A stretch of 64,000 bases of DNA from positions 1 through 64,000 of the forward strand of contig JADNYV010000069.1 in assembly GCA_015501055.1 (NCBI GenBank), read 5' to 3'. Shown in pieces: positions 23,435-34,883 of this stretch. The position numbers and the translations under genes were made by a program. Source of the stretch: Mucidula mucida. Taxonomy: Eukaryota; Basidiomycota; Agaricomycetes; Agaricales; Physalacriaceae. The notes under the pieces are model-generated. The model made no database searches, was not told the DNA's origin, and saw only the letters and a list, made by a program, of their open reading frames with translations. The stretch's first letter is position 1. Each line of letters starts with the position of its first letter.

Positions 23435-24230
23435 CTATACCAGGGGGCTGTAACAATGATGGATGGCATGATCCGAGAGAACAGTATCTTCATGCAAGGT
23501 ACACCCGTTGATATCCTTCAATGCTGGTGCGAGAAAGGATGACAAGAACACGTCATAGTACGAAGAAAACCATTCAACGCGGATGCCTGTTGCAAGTATC
23601 GACAAGGCGTCATCCCCGCAAGTGGAATTGGGAAAAAAGTCGAAACCTGCCACCTGCAGAGAACTTCCATCATACATAACCCATGCTCCCACAAACCCAA
23701 GCTCACTGCTTTTCTGTCCTCCTTCTCCTCTAGCCCGTACAAAGAGGTCATGTAAAGCAGGGCCGATCGGTGAAGTTGATCACCGAGCCCCTTGACAGAT
23801 GCTTTGTTCGAATTATTATGAGAAACGCGAATGAGAACAAGAAGGGATGTCAAAGCTTTCCGAAGCATCTGAGGTGGTGTTGGCATATTCCCAAGCAAAG
23901 GTGAAGATTTCCCAAGCTGATACCGCGTGGAATTGAGACGGCGCATGGTCTCAGAAAAGGAGTGAGAGGGATTGGTAATCTTTGGTGCCACCATGAATAG
24001 AAGATATCTGCGAATGAACCGGCATTGAAGGCGAGGATCGAACACGATGGACAGAGATAACAAGTAACGATGACATAAAGTACTTGTGAGGCAGCGTGAC
24101 GCGAAGGTGACAATTAACCTGCTGCTGCCGGGCTTGCTCGCTGCCTGGAGATGCCCCAACTTTGAACTGTACTATTGCCCACGGTCTTGGCGTGAACAAT
24201 GGCGCGATGTCACGATTAAACGAGGTCATT
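23435..24230 (-). CDS. Possible decayed or uncharacterised gene
   Basis: Overlapping minus-strand frames (24159-23518, 214 codons with stop, and 23692-23435) contain plausible coding stretches: GKSSPLLGNMPTPPQMLRKA and, in another frame, FSSYYDVFLSSFLAPALKDI. Moving between them needs a splice or a frameshift, and I could not find a convincing intron. No known domain. It lies downstream of the decayed kinase on the same strand. Confidence 0.25.
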
Positions 24231-25462
24231 ATGCCCCCTCCCCGTCATGATCATCAACCCCCAAACAAAACATGCCACCCACCCACGTCCTCAACCTCCC
24301 CCAGGCACCTCCTCCCTCATCCCCCTCATCATCGTTAAGCTCCCTCCCACTCACCCAGGTAAACTCCGGACAGGGATCATTCTTCGCGTACTCGACCCCA
24401 AACTGGAAGGGCACCTCGGCCTTGGGATGTTTCGGCTGCGACGCGCACCACGTCAGCCACGGCGCGGGTGTCTCCCTCCGGACGAGTAGGTCCCACGTGC
24501 TATATGCGAGTCAGGGAAGAGGCGAAGAAGAGAGCGACTGACATGCCGCTAAAGAAGGCGAGGCGCTTGATGTCCCACGCACACGAGGGACGATATCCTC
24601 GACAAGTAGATAGCAGCTTCATGAGGAGTGGATGGCTGCTTCGTCTAGACCGTATAGTTCTGGGGTGACGCCTTCAAGTACCTCTTCCTCGTTCCATGGC
24701 ATCTGGGACCTCGTCAACGACAATTCAAAAGACGGAATTTGAGCCCACCTTGCCCGTCAACATGCGATAGAGCACCACTCCAAGCGCCCAAAAGTCTGCA
24801 TCAAACGAATATGTTCGTCCGAGATGCTGTTCGGGACACATAAACAGTGGCGTCCCACATATTCGTCTGTCGTTTCCCCTCGGGCGAGGTACCTGGCATG
24901 TCCAAAGTCGGCTACAACGAGATGACCGTCGCGTCGAAAGAGTACATTGGCGGGCTTGAGATCGCGATGGATGATACCCCGGAAGTGGAGCGCTTCAAGT
25001 GCGATAGTCTGCATACATCAGAGCTAGTCGTATATCAAGGGACGACGTACCAATTCAGCAGTATAAAACTGACATCTCCTCTGATCAAAGCGTTTACACC
25101 TCAGAAGCTCCGTCGCCAAATCGCCTCCCGGTATATATTCCTGTCATCCTCCATCAATCACAGCCAACAAGGGCAACGCTGCCACGCACCATGACCAAGT
25201 AGAAATTCGCCGTATCATGAAAGCTAGCCAATAGCGGCGCGAAAAACGACGGGCAGATGGCCGCCTGGATATGACGCTCTCTCAACACCCCACTACGCGT
25301 CTTACTCCGCCCGTGCTTCTTGATCACCTTGACCGCCACCGTGCGCTGTGTAGGCAGTTGCCTCGCGAGGTAGACGTGGCTCGACCCGCCCGTCCCGAGC
25401 AATTTGAGAAAGGCGAGATCGCGGAGGGTGGGTAGTGTGTCGACGAGTGTCTCTTGGACCAT
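24229..25462 (-). pseudogene. Ser/Thr protein kinase gene with two frameshifts
   Basis: The start ATG at 25462 opens a kinase domain: LLGTGGSSHVYLARQ, VAVKVIKKHG, then after an intron EYIPGGDLATELL, after another the catalytic loop [13 protein letters not shown], and [13 protein letters not shown]. Near 24851-24863 the frame breaks (a base seems missing after TDEYV), and the activation segment [20 protein letters not shown] continues in another frame with [14 protein letters not shown]. After a 46-bp intron comes PWNEEEVLEGVTPELYG. A second one-base shift near 24620-24634 precedes LLMKLL. An AGC-like tail follows (WDLLVRRETPAPW) with an acidic, Gly-rich end. Domain residues are otherwise intact, so decay is recent or the indels are sequencing errors. 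Confidence 0.8.
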
Positions 25463-27367
25463 GTCTGGTGCTGCGTTGCAAAAGGTCCTACGCGTAGTAC
25501 TGAGCTAGCCATGTGTTGTAAAGGAATGTCGTGTAAAAGAGCGTAGTCTAGTTGGGAATGGCGAGTGGTGCTGGTGCTGGTGTAAAAGCAAGCGCCGATC
25601 GCAACCTCCGATGCGATTAACGTTCGTACTCCGCCACTTGAAGCATCGCTATTATTGCGGGCGTTATTCGAAATAGTGTCGGCCTTACGTGGCGACATGT
25701 CTATAGCGATATGTCGGGATGGCATTCCAGCATAGCATACACGAGAAAACCAGTATATAGTGCACGACGCGAGAGTCAACCACGGGAAAGCGCAAGCTCG
25801 ATCCACATTACGCGTATCCTTCCATCGGTGTCGTAGCGTCCGGACCAACCATCAGACTGAGAAATGAACACACCTTGTGGAATATCTCGTCGCCAGTGTT
25901 CACGGTACGATTTGTCCCAGCCAATACGGACATTATGGAGAAAGAGCTCGAGCAGCACAAGGATCTTAGTTCACGCGCTATCCACTATCCACAAAGCCAT
26001 GATTGCTATGAGCCGGACGCTGCGACGCCGATGGATCTTAGGCCCCCCGTCTCAAAAGAACGAGATGAACACGCACTCCCTTGTCCAAGTCGATACGTGG
26101 CACCAAGACGCGTTTATTTGAATGACAACTAGTCCAGTTTATAGATATGCCAGCGGTTAGAAAGCTCTTGATGCTGCCGTAATCAGTATCATGGTATGCG
26201 GTCAACAAGTTGGACAGAACGGAAGGAAGTGGGTCGGATGACGTAATGCTTGTCTTTCGACGACCAGCGCAGCAGCGGCATACATGCCCGGCGCTCTATT
26301 AAACGGAGCAAATCAACGCGTCTAGACGTGCGTCTATCTGATCAGCGACGACGAGGGTGGAGCCTGGCGCCGCGGAATAGCAATCCCGCGCGCGTTGATG
26401 TGACAGGCAGCCGTGAACTGGCTCTTAAGGACGGGACTTACATTGTGGAAACTCGTCTCGGACAAAGGGTCATCTGCAAAGAGGTGTGTATTATATTCTA
26501 ATCTCGTTACGTCGATGTTAGCTAATCTACATGCCAGTCTCTACACCGTCGTCCCTGCTCTCATAGCTCTCTTCTGTTCAGAGCCTTCCCCTGCTGTCGT
26601 CTTCTTCCACGTTTACTGTTACTCCGATCCACTTGTATAATTTGCTGAAGCCTTCCCGTGCGCTTCCCCCTCAGCTCGGACTCGCGATTTGGAATTGGTC
26701 ACCGCTTCGGGGGAAAGACATCGCAATTATGCTCTTCATTTTGCTCCCATGTGAGCCTGTATGAGACTTCGTCGTGTACTGGCCCTTTTTATCGACCTTG
26801 ACTGAACGAAATGCGTACTTGTGGGACTAGGTGCCATCATGAATTCTTTCAAACTGGGGATTGATGAAAGTTGTATCGTTTTCTTCTTGGCGCTAGCAAA
26901 CACCGACTTCCACATTATGGGAGACGCGATACCGTCCTACTGTCACGTTTGGAACAGGTACACGGGAGTGCACGCTTGTGCAAGCGCGCCACATGGGGTA
27001 GTCGATACGTCGCGGAGCTGGTCCAAGTACTTTCCGATTCCACCTGCCGTTAAGTTTACGAGTCGCTTTACCACCTCTCATTTGTGGGTAAGATGCCTGC
27101 CTTGAAGAGGGGGGAGTGACGGGTGATATTCGTCACGAACGTTTCAAGTCGCGGTGTGACCTCTGTTATCGATCCAGCATAACATACACCACGACTAGCA
27201 CCCATCGTCTGAACTCTCATAATTCTCGATGTTCTGCCACCACAGCAGAGGGAAACGTGATAGGCCAACCCAGGCCACGGCCTCGTGCTTCCCACGCGTT
27301 CGCCACTCGACGCGACGATCACTGCTATAAAAAGCCAAACGCAACGTTCATTCCCACTACGACAAAG
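25463..27367. other. Intergenic stretch without a recognisable gene
   Basis: Several frames under 120 codons, none with domain features. A TATA box (CTATAAAAAGCC near 27333) at the right end most likely serves the 178-aa gene that starts at 27368. Confidence 0.4.
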
Positions 27368-27953
27368 ATGACCCAGACAGCAACAGAGTTCGGAACCGTA
27401 GACGGTGTGCTCGCCAAGAAACTCGTACGTTGGTTGTCTTTCTTTGAAAGCTAAGGCTTACACTTGGACATAGCGCGCGCTGAAATTGTACCCATGGCAG
27501 CGACCTTCCAGCGAGGTTACGCAAGCATGGAACAACAACGCGCTTGCTTCGCCGCCGGGTTGGTCATGCCACTGGACACACGCACCCCTCCTTGACGCCC
27601 TCCTTCCGGGCCGCGCACTCTACGACACCGGGCGTATCCAGCTCACGCTGATCGGGCGGTACGCGCTCTCCGCACCTATCACGCCCATCCTCCATTCGCT
27701 CGACGATCCGGCGGTGCTCATCGTCAAAGGCGGCGATAACAACTATTACCGATACACTGAAGGTGGGAATGAAGAAGTGCGGTATCTGGGTATGTGGGAG
27801 AGTATGGAAGTCTTTTTAGAGGAGGAGGATTGGGCGGAGCGCGGCGTGGTGAAGGGCATGAAAGGGGAGGAAGGGATGAAGGAGGTTTGGGAGGAGCAGA
27901 ACGTGAAGAGGTGGGTCTCCCAGGGGATTGTCAATGAGAGGGAGGGGAGGTAG
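27368..27953 (+). CDS. Conserved-looking hypothetical protein, 178 aa
   Basis: Two exons, 27368-27424 and 27474-27953, joined across a 49-bp GT-AG intron that preserves the frame (KKL then RALKLYPWQ). A TATAAAAA element stands about 35 bp upstream of the ATG. No signal peptide, membrane segment or known domain. Features include PPGWSCHWTHAPLLDALLPG and a charged C-terminal helix (FLEEEDWAERGVVKGMKGEE) likely to form a coiled coil. Clean splicing, promoter and codon continuity support a real gene. Function unknown. Confidence 0.65.
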
Positions 27954-28223
27954 ATCGTTGTTCTTCTTAGATGTATGTGTTTATAGACGTATATTTACTT
28001 CCTTTCTCGTGTAGGACAGCTTCTCTGCATACCAATCTCATTGGAACCATGCGGTCTCCGCGCTGACAATGGTCCCACTGACATCATACATGGCTGCCTA
28101 CGATAGCGAGACGCTCAAAACGACAATCATCGTTGCCCAACTCATACTCATACTCGCCACACCACTCTTGCTTCTAACTGAACTCAATGTAGAATTCGAA
28201 ATTGTGATTACATTCATGGAAAA

Positions 28224-29891
28224 CTAGACATATATAACACGGTGTACTTTCCTGAATCTTCCAACCCTGATGTCTCGTGGAATGTCGCCCACTCTAGACG
28301 CAATAGAGATATCAAGACCGACCTTCTCCTTCAGGTCTCTCAGCATGAAAAACCGCATTGACGCCAGCGGCATTGGAAACTTGATATCAACTTTGATTTG
28401 TTTCAGGGCAGTCATCACTTTCAGAAACCCCACTGTCCGTCTCGCAATGAAGTCGTAGAAATCATAGTTCACGAAAGACTCTCCGCATCGTGCGATATGT
28501 TATTGATCAAAACGGAGAAGGTTTGGAGATGGGTGAGCACAGGGATTTGGCTGTGACGAACAATGAGATGGCTGATGATGCGACGCAGGCCCTCGTCGAA
28601 CGCCACGTAGCCATGGGATGTCCATTGTAGATACCTGAGCTCGAGTGCTGATAGAAATTGCAGAGAAGTGCAATGGAGGATCCCAAAGAGCAGCCTGCAA
28701 CTTTCCTCCTTGAAATCCAAGATGGAGAGAATCTCCAATGAACCTTGGATGCCGCTCAGGAATCTGTGAATATCGGGGAGCACATCATTGCACTCGAAAT
28801 AGATCGGGTCATGGTATGAACGATACATATCATCGTATGGCGTCTCACAGTATAGCGCTTTAAGCCGTGGTGCGTTGAGATAGTTGACTATGTGCGGATC
28901 AGAGATATGCAATGAGCATAGAGATTCGAGGCAAATCACTGCTGGAAAACTGAAACATTGCTTTTGATTGCTGACTAGGTGGAGCTCCGTTAGGCCCGTA
29001 CAACGGTCCAGGTAGTCCACCTGAATCGGTACGATACCCAGAAGGCTCCGAGTGGCCAAGTAATGGCGAATATCTGTTAACTGTGAGATAGGGAGGCGAA
29101 TCATACTCTGGGTCTGCTGGAGTGTGACATACGTCAAGCGTGGTGCGATATGGAAAACCCGGATTTGATATGCGTCCCAGTCCTCGGATAAAGCTTGATC
29201 TTCGGTACCTACTCGCAGTACCAATCGTTCTAGCTGACCGAAACGCCCATGGACAACATGAAGAGATTCCAAGACCTCCTTCGGACAGTGGATAGACAGA
29301 CACTGCCACCGCTCAGACACCATCGTCAGCTCCTGTAACCAGGATTGATATGCCTCTGAATATGCCCACATTGTATTGGGCATCTCCAGGCGAAGCTGCA
29401 GGGGCATAGCACCACTGTGGGCAATGGCGCACTTCAGCAAGTAAACGCAATTTGCACGCTTCCCGCGGTCCTTCTCCTCGATCGAGATGCGCGTCCATAA
29501 ATCGGGTTGCGAGAATACGACTGCCCGCCAACGTCTGCACACCTGAGCGACTACCCAAGGAGCCTGTCTGGTGCATAGGATGCTCGTCGAGGCAAGGCCC
29601 ACCCAGTATAAAATCTTCGCCAGGACCTCCGGCGGGGAAGCATGGAAGGCGGATCGGCGTATCAAGTAACCATTGATATCTGTAATACAAGCGAGACCTC
29701 TGCACGCGCAACGTGGGAACAGTGGCGAGAAGACGTGAAATCTCCTTGTCCATATATGTGAGCTCGACGATTGTCGGATCTATGACCTCCTCGGTGAACT
29801 TCGAGGCGTCGTCCGAAGATAGAGGGACATTCGTCTGGAAGTACTGCGGGTAAGCGGCTCGAAAGTCGGTTATGACTTCAAAGGAGCCCAT
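28224..29891 (-). pseudogene. F-box protein gene with two frameshifts
   Basis: The ATG at 29891 begins a coiled-coil N terminus (EISRLLATVPTLRVQRSRLY) of the type that precedes Agaricomycete F-boxes. Near 29659-29672 the frame shifts by one base, and the F-box continues as ASPPEVLAKILYWVG, APWVVAQVCRRWRAVVFSQP and DLW, then about 330 residues with LRR-like segments. A second shift near 28468-28484 separates these from a C-terminal part (YDFYDFIARRTVGFLKVMTA) ending at 28224. No intron explains either change. The family match is strong; the present sequence cannot make the full protein unless the indels are errors. Confidence 0.8.
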
Positions 29892-30638
29892 AGGTGATAA
29901 GGATTTTTTTTTGTTTCACGACCTGAATTAGGAGAGACAAGTACGACCTGTCGGCATCGAATATGAGCCTGCCGACAAGTTCACAAACAGACCGACCTAC
30001 GGAGGGAGGAAAGCCTTGAAAACAACGCCTTGAAACAGATAAGGCCCCTAACAGACACTTGATTTTATAACTGAAATTGTGGGGCATCGCTTCATAGCAA
30101 AACAGAACGATCATGTAATCATTGTGATGGTGGCTGTCGATGCTTGCATTTCCGCCACGTTATTCTACTCGGTAGTAACGAAGAGGCCAATGCGAATGAA
30201 GAGCTGCGATTTTGAGCCTGATTCCCGAACACGGAAATGAAGGCTTACAAGTGAGATGGAGGCTCGAAAAGAACGTGCCTCAAGGTGTGGTCGATACGCT
30301 ACTATGGATGACACCGTCCGCCCGCGGGAAGATAAAACGGCAGCGAGGTCATGACCCCGTTCCAAGTACTGTCTCGGTGGCAGAGAGCCTTGGTATATCA
30401 ACGCACTCGTTGCTTCCTGAATTTCTTGCGTTGAAATTTCTAATCGACTTGAGAAATGGACAAAGACTGCACGATCTAAATTAGAAGGGGCGCAATGCCC
30501 GAAAGGCAGGTACCCGGTCCGTGCCGCCGGATTTTCGACGCAGTTGCCTTTCATTCGCGACATTTCACGTCCACCATCACGTTCATAGATGCATGAATGA
30601 CACTCGTTCTTTATATTGTCTCGATTACACGTATCACG
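29892..30638. other. Intergenic stretch, nothing recognised
   Basis: Lies between the start of the F-box gene and the 3' end of the exonuclease gene. Frames are short and unremarkable; no repeats noticed. Confidence 0.4.
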
Positions 30639-31613
30639 TCAAGTCTGCTTCGTCTTCTGCCCCGACTTTCTCGGTTGTCGCGTGGTCATTGCCTTGCACC
30701 TTCGACAATACCCGCCAACGCTGGAAGAGAAACACCCTTTGGCCAATGACATCCTGCACCCCTGACAAATCTGCCTTTTCTTGCCACTCGTCTTCTCGAT
30801 GATACCCATTGGTAGAAGTGCATTCGACCTGAAAATGTCGTCTCCTTGCACGGGCGGAACTTCCGTCCCAAGCGCAATAAAAGCCTGGCTCATCGCCGCG
30901 AGACTGGGGGTGAGAAGCCTCTTGCTTACGAAATGGTCATGGAGCAGCGACATGAGCCGGATGTCCTTTGCCGCGTAGTCCAAGGATTCTGGTGCGACCG
31001 GACGCTCCAGCCATTTATCATGGTCCACTACGAGGCCTTGTTACTTTATGAACAATGGCTAATGATCTTGAGACTCACCCGCACTCTTTTTCCAGTCCTC
31101 CTTCGTTCCCAGTCCTCGCTCCTGGAGGCTTTGCGACAAGCCGGAAAGTACGTACAACGAGCGATATGCCTCTCTGTTCTTCCACACGTCGTGCCCTCCC
31201 AAGTAGGCGCGCAGTCTAGGAAGGCGCCGTGCCTCACCGCCGTCGCGGGACAGTACCTCGGCAAGTTCAAGGTCGATGACGTTTACGATATTGACGCCAT
31301 GCTCGTGGTACAGCGCCGATGCGTCCATCCGACCGTCGTAAAATATCTTACGAATGGAGGGAGACGTTAGAAGGTCAAAAATGGGCCTGAGATTATCCTT
31401 CCCCAAGGTGTAGACGTCAAAGATATAGATTATGGGGGGCGGCGTGGCACGTTTCGCATCGCGCATAGTGAGCAAGGATAGTCGGCCACCCTCGTGACCG
31501 AGGTTGAGTGCCTCGCAATCCACGTATATCGAGGAAGCCTTGAGGAGCTCTTGATGAGCTCCCGTCAAGGCGTCCGTGCTACAGCACCTTGCAAAGCAAT
31601 GTGCACTCTCCAC
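30639..31613 (-). CDS. DEDD 3'-5' exonuclease-domain protein with zinc ribbon
   Basis: Two exons, 31613-31079 and 31027-30639, with a 51-bp intron; splicing joins WKKSA to VDHDKWLERP in frame for 307 aa. The fold is the DnaQ/RNase D type (DNA_pol_A_exo1) seen in EXD1-like and WRN-like nucleases. Motif I is YVDCEAL (D and E), motif II is in FYDGRMDASALYHE, motif III is YAAKDIRLM (Y and D), so all acidic metal ligands appear present. The C terminus adds a small zinc ribbon, CQGC then CRRC, after SGKKRQI. It probably acts on RNA or single-stranded DNA; the substrate is unknown. The start chosen is the only ATG before the domain. A copy of its 5' end lies inverted beyond the MITE upstream. Confidence 0.85.
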
Positions 31614-31649
31614 ACTTTGCTCCGCTCGGGAATTCTGCTCAGGGTTGAG
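31577..31649 (-). repeat. Exonuclease 5' region, left arm of an inverted duplication
   Basis: The sequence spanning the exonuclease start codon is repeated in inverted orientation at about 32611-32680. Shared minus-strand core: GAGAGTGCACATTGCTTTGC, then AAGGTGCTGTA. The two arms flank the 762-bp MITE but stop before it. Confidence 0.8.
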
Positions 31650-31726
31650 CCCAATTAGGAAGTAATTCTACGCGCGATGTACAACGAAACCGTTGACGCG
31701 ACCACACCGACTCTAAAAGTCCTAAG

Positions 31727-32488
31727 AGCCTGTTTGGATACTGGCAGCGGCAGTTCTGCCGCTGCCGCTGCGAGTGGCTGTGCACTGCCGGCAAGTGCCG
31801 CAGAGTGCTCACTGCTACTTTCTCGTGTTCAGCGCCACACGGAAGGCGCCGCCGGAGTTCTAGAGTTCTGAGAATGTCTCATAATGAAGTATTACGCCTT
31901 AAAAAACTACCAACGTGTCTGCCATTGACCCCCAGAGTGAATATGGATGTACTGCGAAGCTAAGTAGTTCCGGAGCATGAACATACACTTTGCACTGTTT
32001 CAATAAAGCGGGAAGGTACCCAGAGGTCTATTTATGCAACTAAAAGCAGTTATGCCCTTCGCATCCCACCTTAAACATAGGATTATGCTCAATTCAATAT
32101 TCTGCATCCTGACAGGTCTCTATCCAGCGTTTAGCAATGGAAGAGGGGCTTTGGCTTCTCAAACACTCTCATATTATGCCCTTACATGAATACACTAGTC
32201 ACCATGCATGGCATCACAATAGATAGAGATGATGGCTCACCAGAAGGTGGTATAGGTCAATTCTACATTGTCTCCTCATTATAGTCATACTTCCACTACT
32301 TTAGCGGTCCCAATGGTACCAAATAGTCATTATGAGACATTCTCAGAACTCTAGGAGTCCGGCGGCGCCTTCTGTGTGGCGCTGAACACGAGAAAGTAGC
32401 AGTGAGCACTCTGCGGCACTTGCCGGCAGTGCACAGCCACTCGCAGCGGCAGCGGCAGAACTGCCGCTGCCAGTATCCAAACAGGCTC
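31727..32488. mobile_element. 762-bp PIF/Harbinger-like MITE with long terminal inverted repeats
   Basis: Terminal inverted repeats of about 161 bp (31727-31887 and 32327-32488) are almost identical. Each begins GAGCCTGTTTGGATACTGGC and contains a self-complementary GGCAGCGGCAG...CTGCCGCTGCC hairpin. The element is flanked by TAA on both sides (31724-31726 and 32489-32491), the three-base TWA duplication of PIF/Harbinger elements. The 440-bp centre is AT-richer and non-coding. It sits about 114 bp upstream of the exonuclease ATG. Confidence 0.88.
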
Positions 32489-32610
32489 TAAGACAAGTTG
32501 AATGTTATAGCAAGGGTCTCTTGCCAGCTTCCGGTATGCTGCACCTTCAAGAACTGTGAGCATACACACAAGATTCGAATGAGATTCATTTCAGTAACTA
32601 GGTTACACAT

Positions 32611-32680
32611 CCGGGCCTGAGCAGAAATGCTGAGCGGAGCAAGTTGTGGAGAGTGCACATTGCTTTGCAAGGTGCTGTAT
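32611..32680 (+). repeat. Exonuclease 5' region, right arm of an inverted duplication
   Basis: Reads GAGAGTGCACATTGCTTTGC and AAGGTGCTGTA on the plus strand, as the inverted counterpart of 31577-31649, with a few differences such as AAGTTGTG for AAAGTGTG just before the shared core. It ends abruptly after the GCTGTA. Confidence 0.8.
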
Positions 32681-33139
32681 CACAGAAGAGGTAGGTCGAC
32701 ATGGTAAAGCGAATGAATTCCAGGGCACGGCCTTGTTTATATGAAGAACCTTCGGTCAGCTGTCGTATAGAATCCTTCCCACACTTATATCTTTATGTAA
32801 AAGGTCCGTCCTTGAGGACGTTCCACTCAAGAAAGAATGGGTAAGGTGAAATACAGCAGAACGGAGGTGCTAGGCTAACACATATCTGCGATTCTTTCGG
32901 AGATATCGAAGAGCTTTCGACGTACAGAATCAGTAGAAGCGCTAGCGTCTCCGCTGAAACCGATGCTCTAGCTGAGTACGTACAACTGCACCTTCTGATC
33001 TAGGCCTTCCCGGCAGAGGTTAAAGTCATTGGTCACCTGAAACGATACCGACAGCGAGCACAAGGGGCGGACTAGAACAATAAACCGTACAATCACATTG
33101 CTTAGTACAAACACAAGAAATACAGATCGCGGTCCTTCT

Positions 33140-34390
33140 TTATGGACACTCATCGTCAGCCACGAACCATCTCCCGAAAATCCCGTCGTGCGCCTGCAGC
33201 ATCACGTCAGTAACACGATCTCACCTGGAGGAAAAGTCGCGTACCGTTTCGAAACAAATATCCGGATGGTCGTAATGCGCAAAGTTGAAATGTGACGGCG
33301 TAGAATAGCACATATCCTCCCAATTATCCCAAGGCTGCTGATGGTTCTCAAGCTTCGCCTCAACAATGCGCTTATGGTAGCCGTGGCACTCCTAAGTGGA
33401 ACAACGTTACAATCTCGAATTGCGAATGTAAGCAGAACGAACCTTTTTAACATGTTGATCCCAGTACGTCCTGCATGTCGGCTCATTGGCGTGTGTAATC
33501 CACTCGGCGATGATCTTGCCCTTAAAATGCATCAATCAGTCCGAGGTTAGCAGGGAACAAGAAGAGCAACACACCCCCTCGCGTACGCATCGTCGCGGAT
33601 GCGCGTAGCTCTCTCCCCGAATGTTTATCTCGGTCTCCATGCACCATTTCAGTGCATCTACATCGGGTTCAGTGGGGATGTTGGCGAGCTCGGCGGTATA
33701 TTTCCTAGATTCGAAGGAGAGACATCGATGGTCGGGCGTGAGGCTTTCCCAAAAAAGGCGAGAGCGCTTCCTATGCTGTTCGTCCCGCCACATAGCGTCC
33801 TCTTTACGCCGTATGGCTTGTTCCCGAGCGAAGACTTGCGCATCACGAACATTCCATGCTGTGCGTCGTCGCTTGTCCTCGGCTTGCCACCCCTGCTCGT
33901 GCTCCATATCCATCTCGATAAGGTGGGCTTCGTGCCGCTTTGTATCCGCCGCACGCTGGCGCTCCAGTCGTTCCTCGTCTGCAGCGATACGCTCATTGCG
34001 CTCCTGGTCGAGGCGCTTGTTGTACGAGACGTGATTATCAGTCTCCAATTTCCACTGGCTTCGCATTCGATCCCGCACGTCAGGACGGTCAACGTTGCGG
34101 TAATCGATAGAGAGATGGATACAGGCAATCACGAAGAAAAGGAAGAGAAAGATCCACAGGCAGATTTGGAGACCATTAGGGTAGGTACGACGAGCGCCTT
34201 TGTTGTCTACTAGTGGGCGCCTCTCCTCACTGCTGTGGATCGTGAGGACGTGGTCGTATGATGACGATGAGGCTAACGCACTGGTACGACGGCGGAGGAG
34301 AAGCAGTTCCGTAGTCTGAATAGCTGTATGGAGTGTCAACGCTGACTCAACGGCATAGAGACGCAGATATTGGACAACATACGATGACAT
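33140..34390 (-). CDS. Membrane-anchored coiled-coil protein with Cys-rich C-terminal domain
   Basis: Four exons: 34390-33575, 33520-33443, 33391-33245 and 33193-33140. Introns are 54, 51 and 51 bp, and all junctions are in phase, giving 364 aa. A single transmembrane segment (about 75-93, ICLWIFLFLFFVIACIHLSI) follows a short N terminus. Next comes a long charged coiled coil rich in Arg and Glu (about 115-215). The C terminus is a Cys-containing domain: HRCLSFESRKYTAELANIPT, KWCMETEINIRG, EWITHANEPTCRTYWD, KECHGYHKR, NWEDMCYSTP and IFGRWFVADDECP. This TM, coiled-coil and Cys-domain order recurs in Agaricomycete proteins of unknown function. The domain may face the extracytoplasmic side. No partner is apparent. 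Confidence 0.85.
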
Positions 34391-34883
34391 TGGTGGGGGA
34401 GAGGAGCAAGAGGTCTGCGTGAGAACCCAACGAACGCCTTCTGCCGAGACGTTCCCACATTACGTACGTGTAGATTCGGCGGACCAAAATCCTTGGGATG
34501 TTTGATCATACAGAGAAGACAAAATCGGTGATGCCTTGCCATGTAGGACTCGTCGCACAATGAGGGTCACTGAGAGCTGATTGCGTTACACCTTGAGGAC
34601 GATCGAAAGAAATAGGCACATGCTAAATCGGAAAATTTAACTTGCCTTCGTCGCTCACCCAGCGCTCGACTGCTTGCTCTGTTCGAGTATATCCTTGCTT
34701 CTCCACGCACAGTACGTGTGTGCATGTTTATTACGTGATATACCGTTATTCTTAGGCAGATACCGTTGTCCTCAGACGTCGGCGCTTGCACTCCTGCTCC
34801 GTTCCCGCCTGAATAAGTGCAGTACGTGACAGGTTATACACAGTGTTCTGATACTGTAAAAGTACTTACAGTCGTTGGTCTAT

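Noticed and set aside
31980..32030. Similarity between the MITE centre and the left shoulder of copy B (near 36116)
   Set aside because: About 40 bases align only with gaps and roughly three quarters identity; too weak to call capture without a computed alignment.
33599..34213. 204-codon plus-strand frame
   Set aside because: It lies antisense to the large exon of the coiled-coil membrane protein, whose frame and splicing are convincing.
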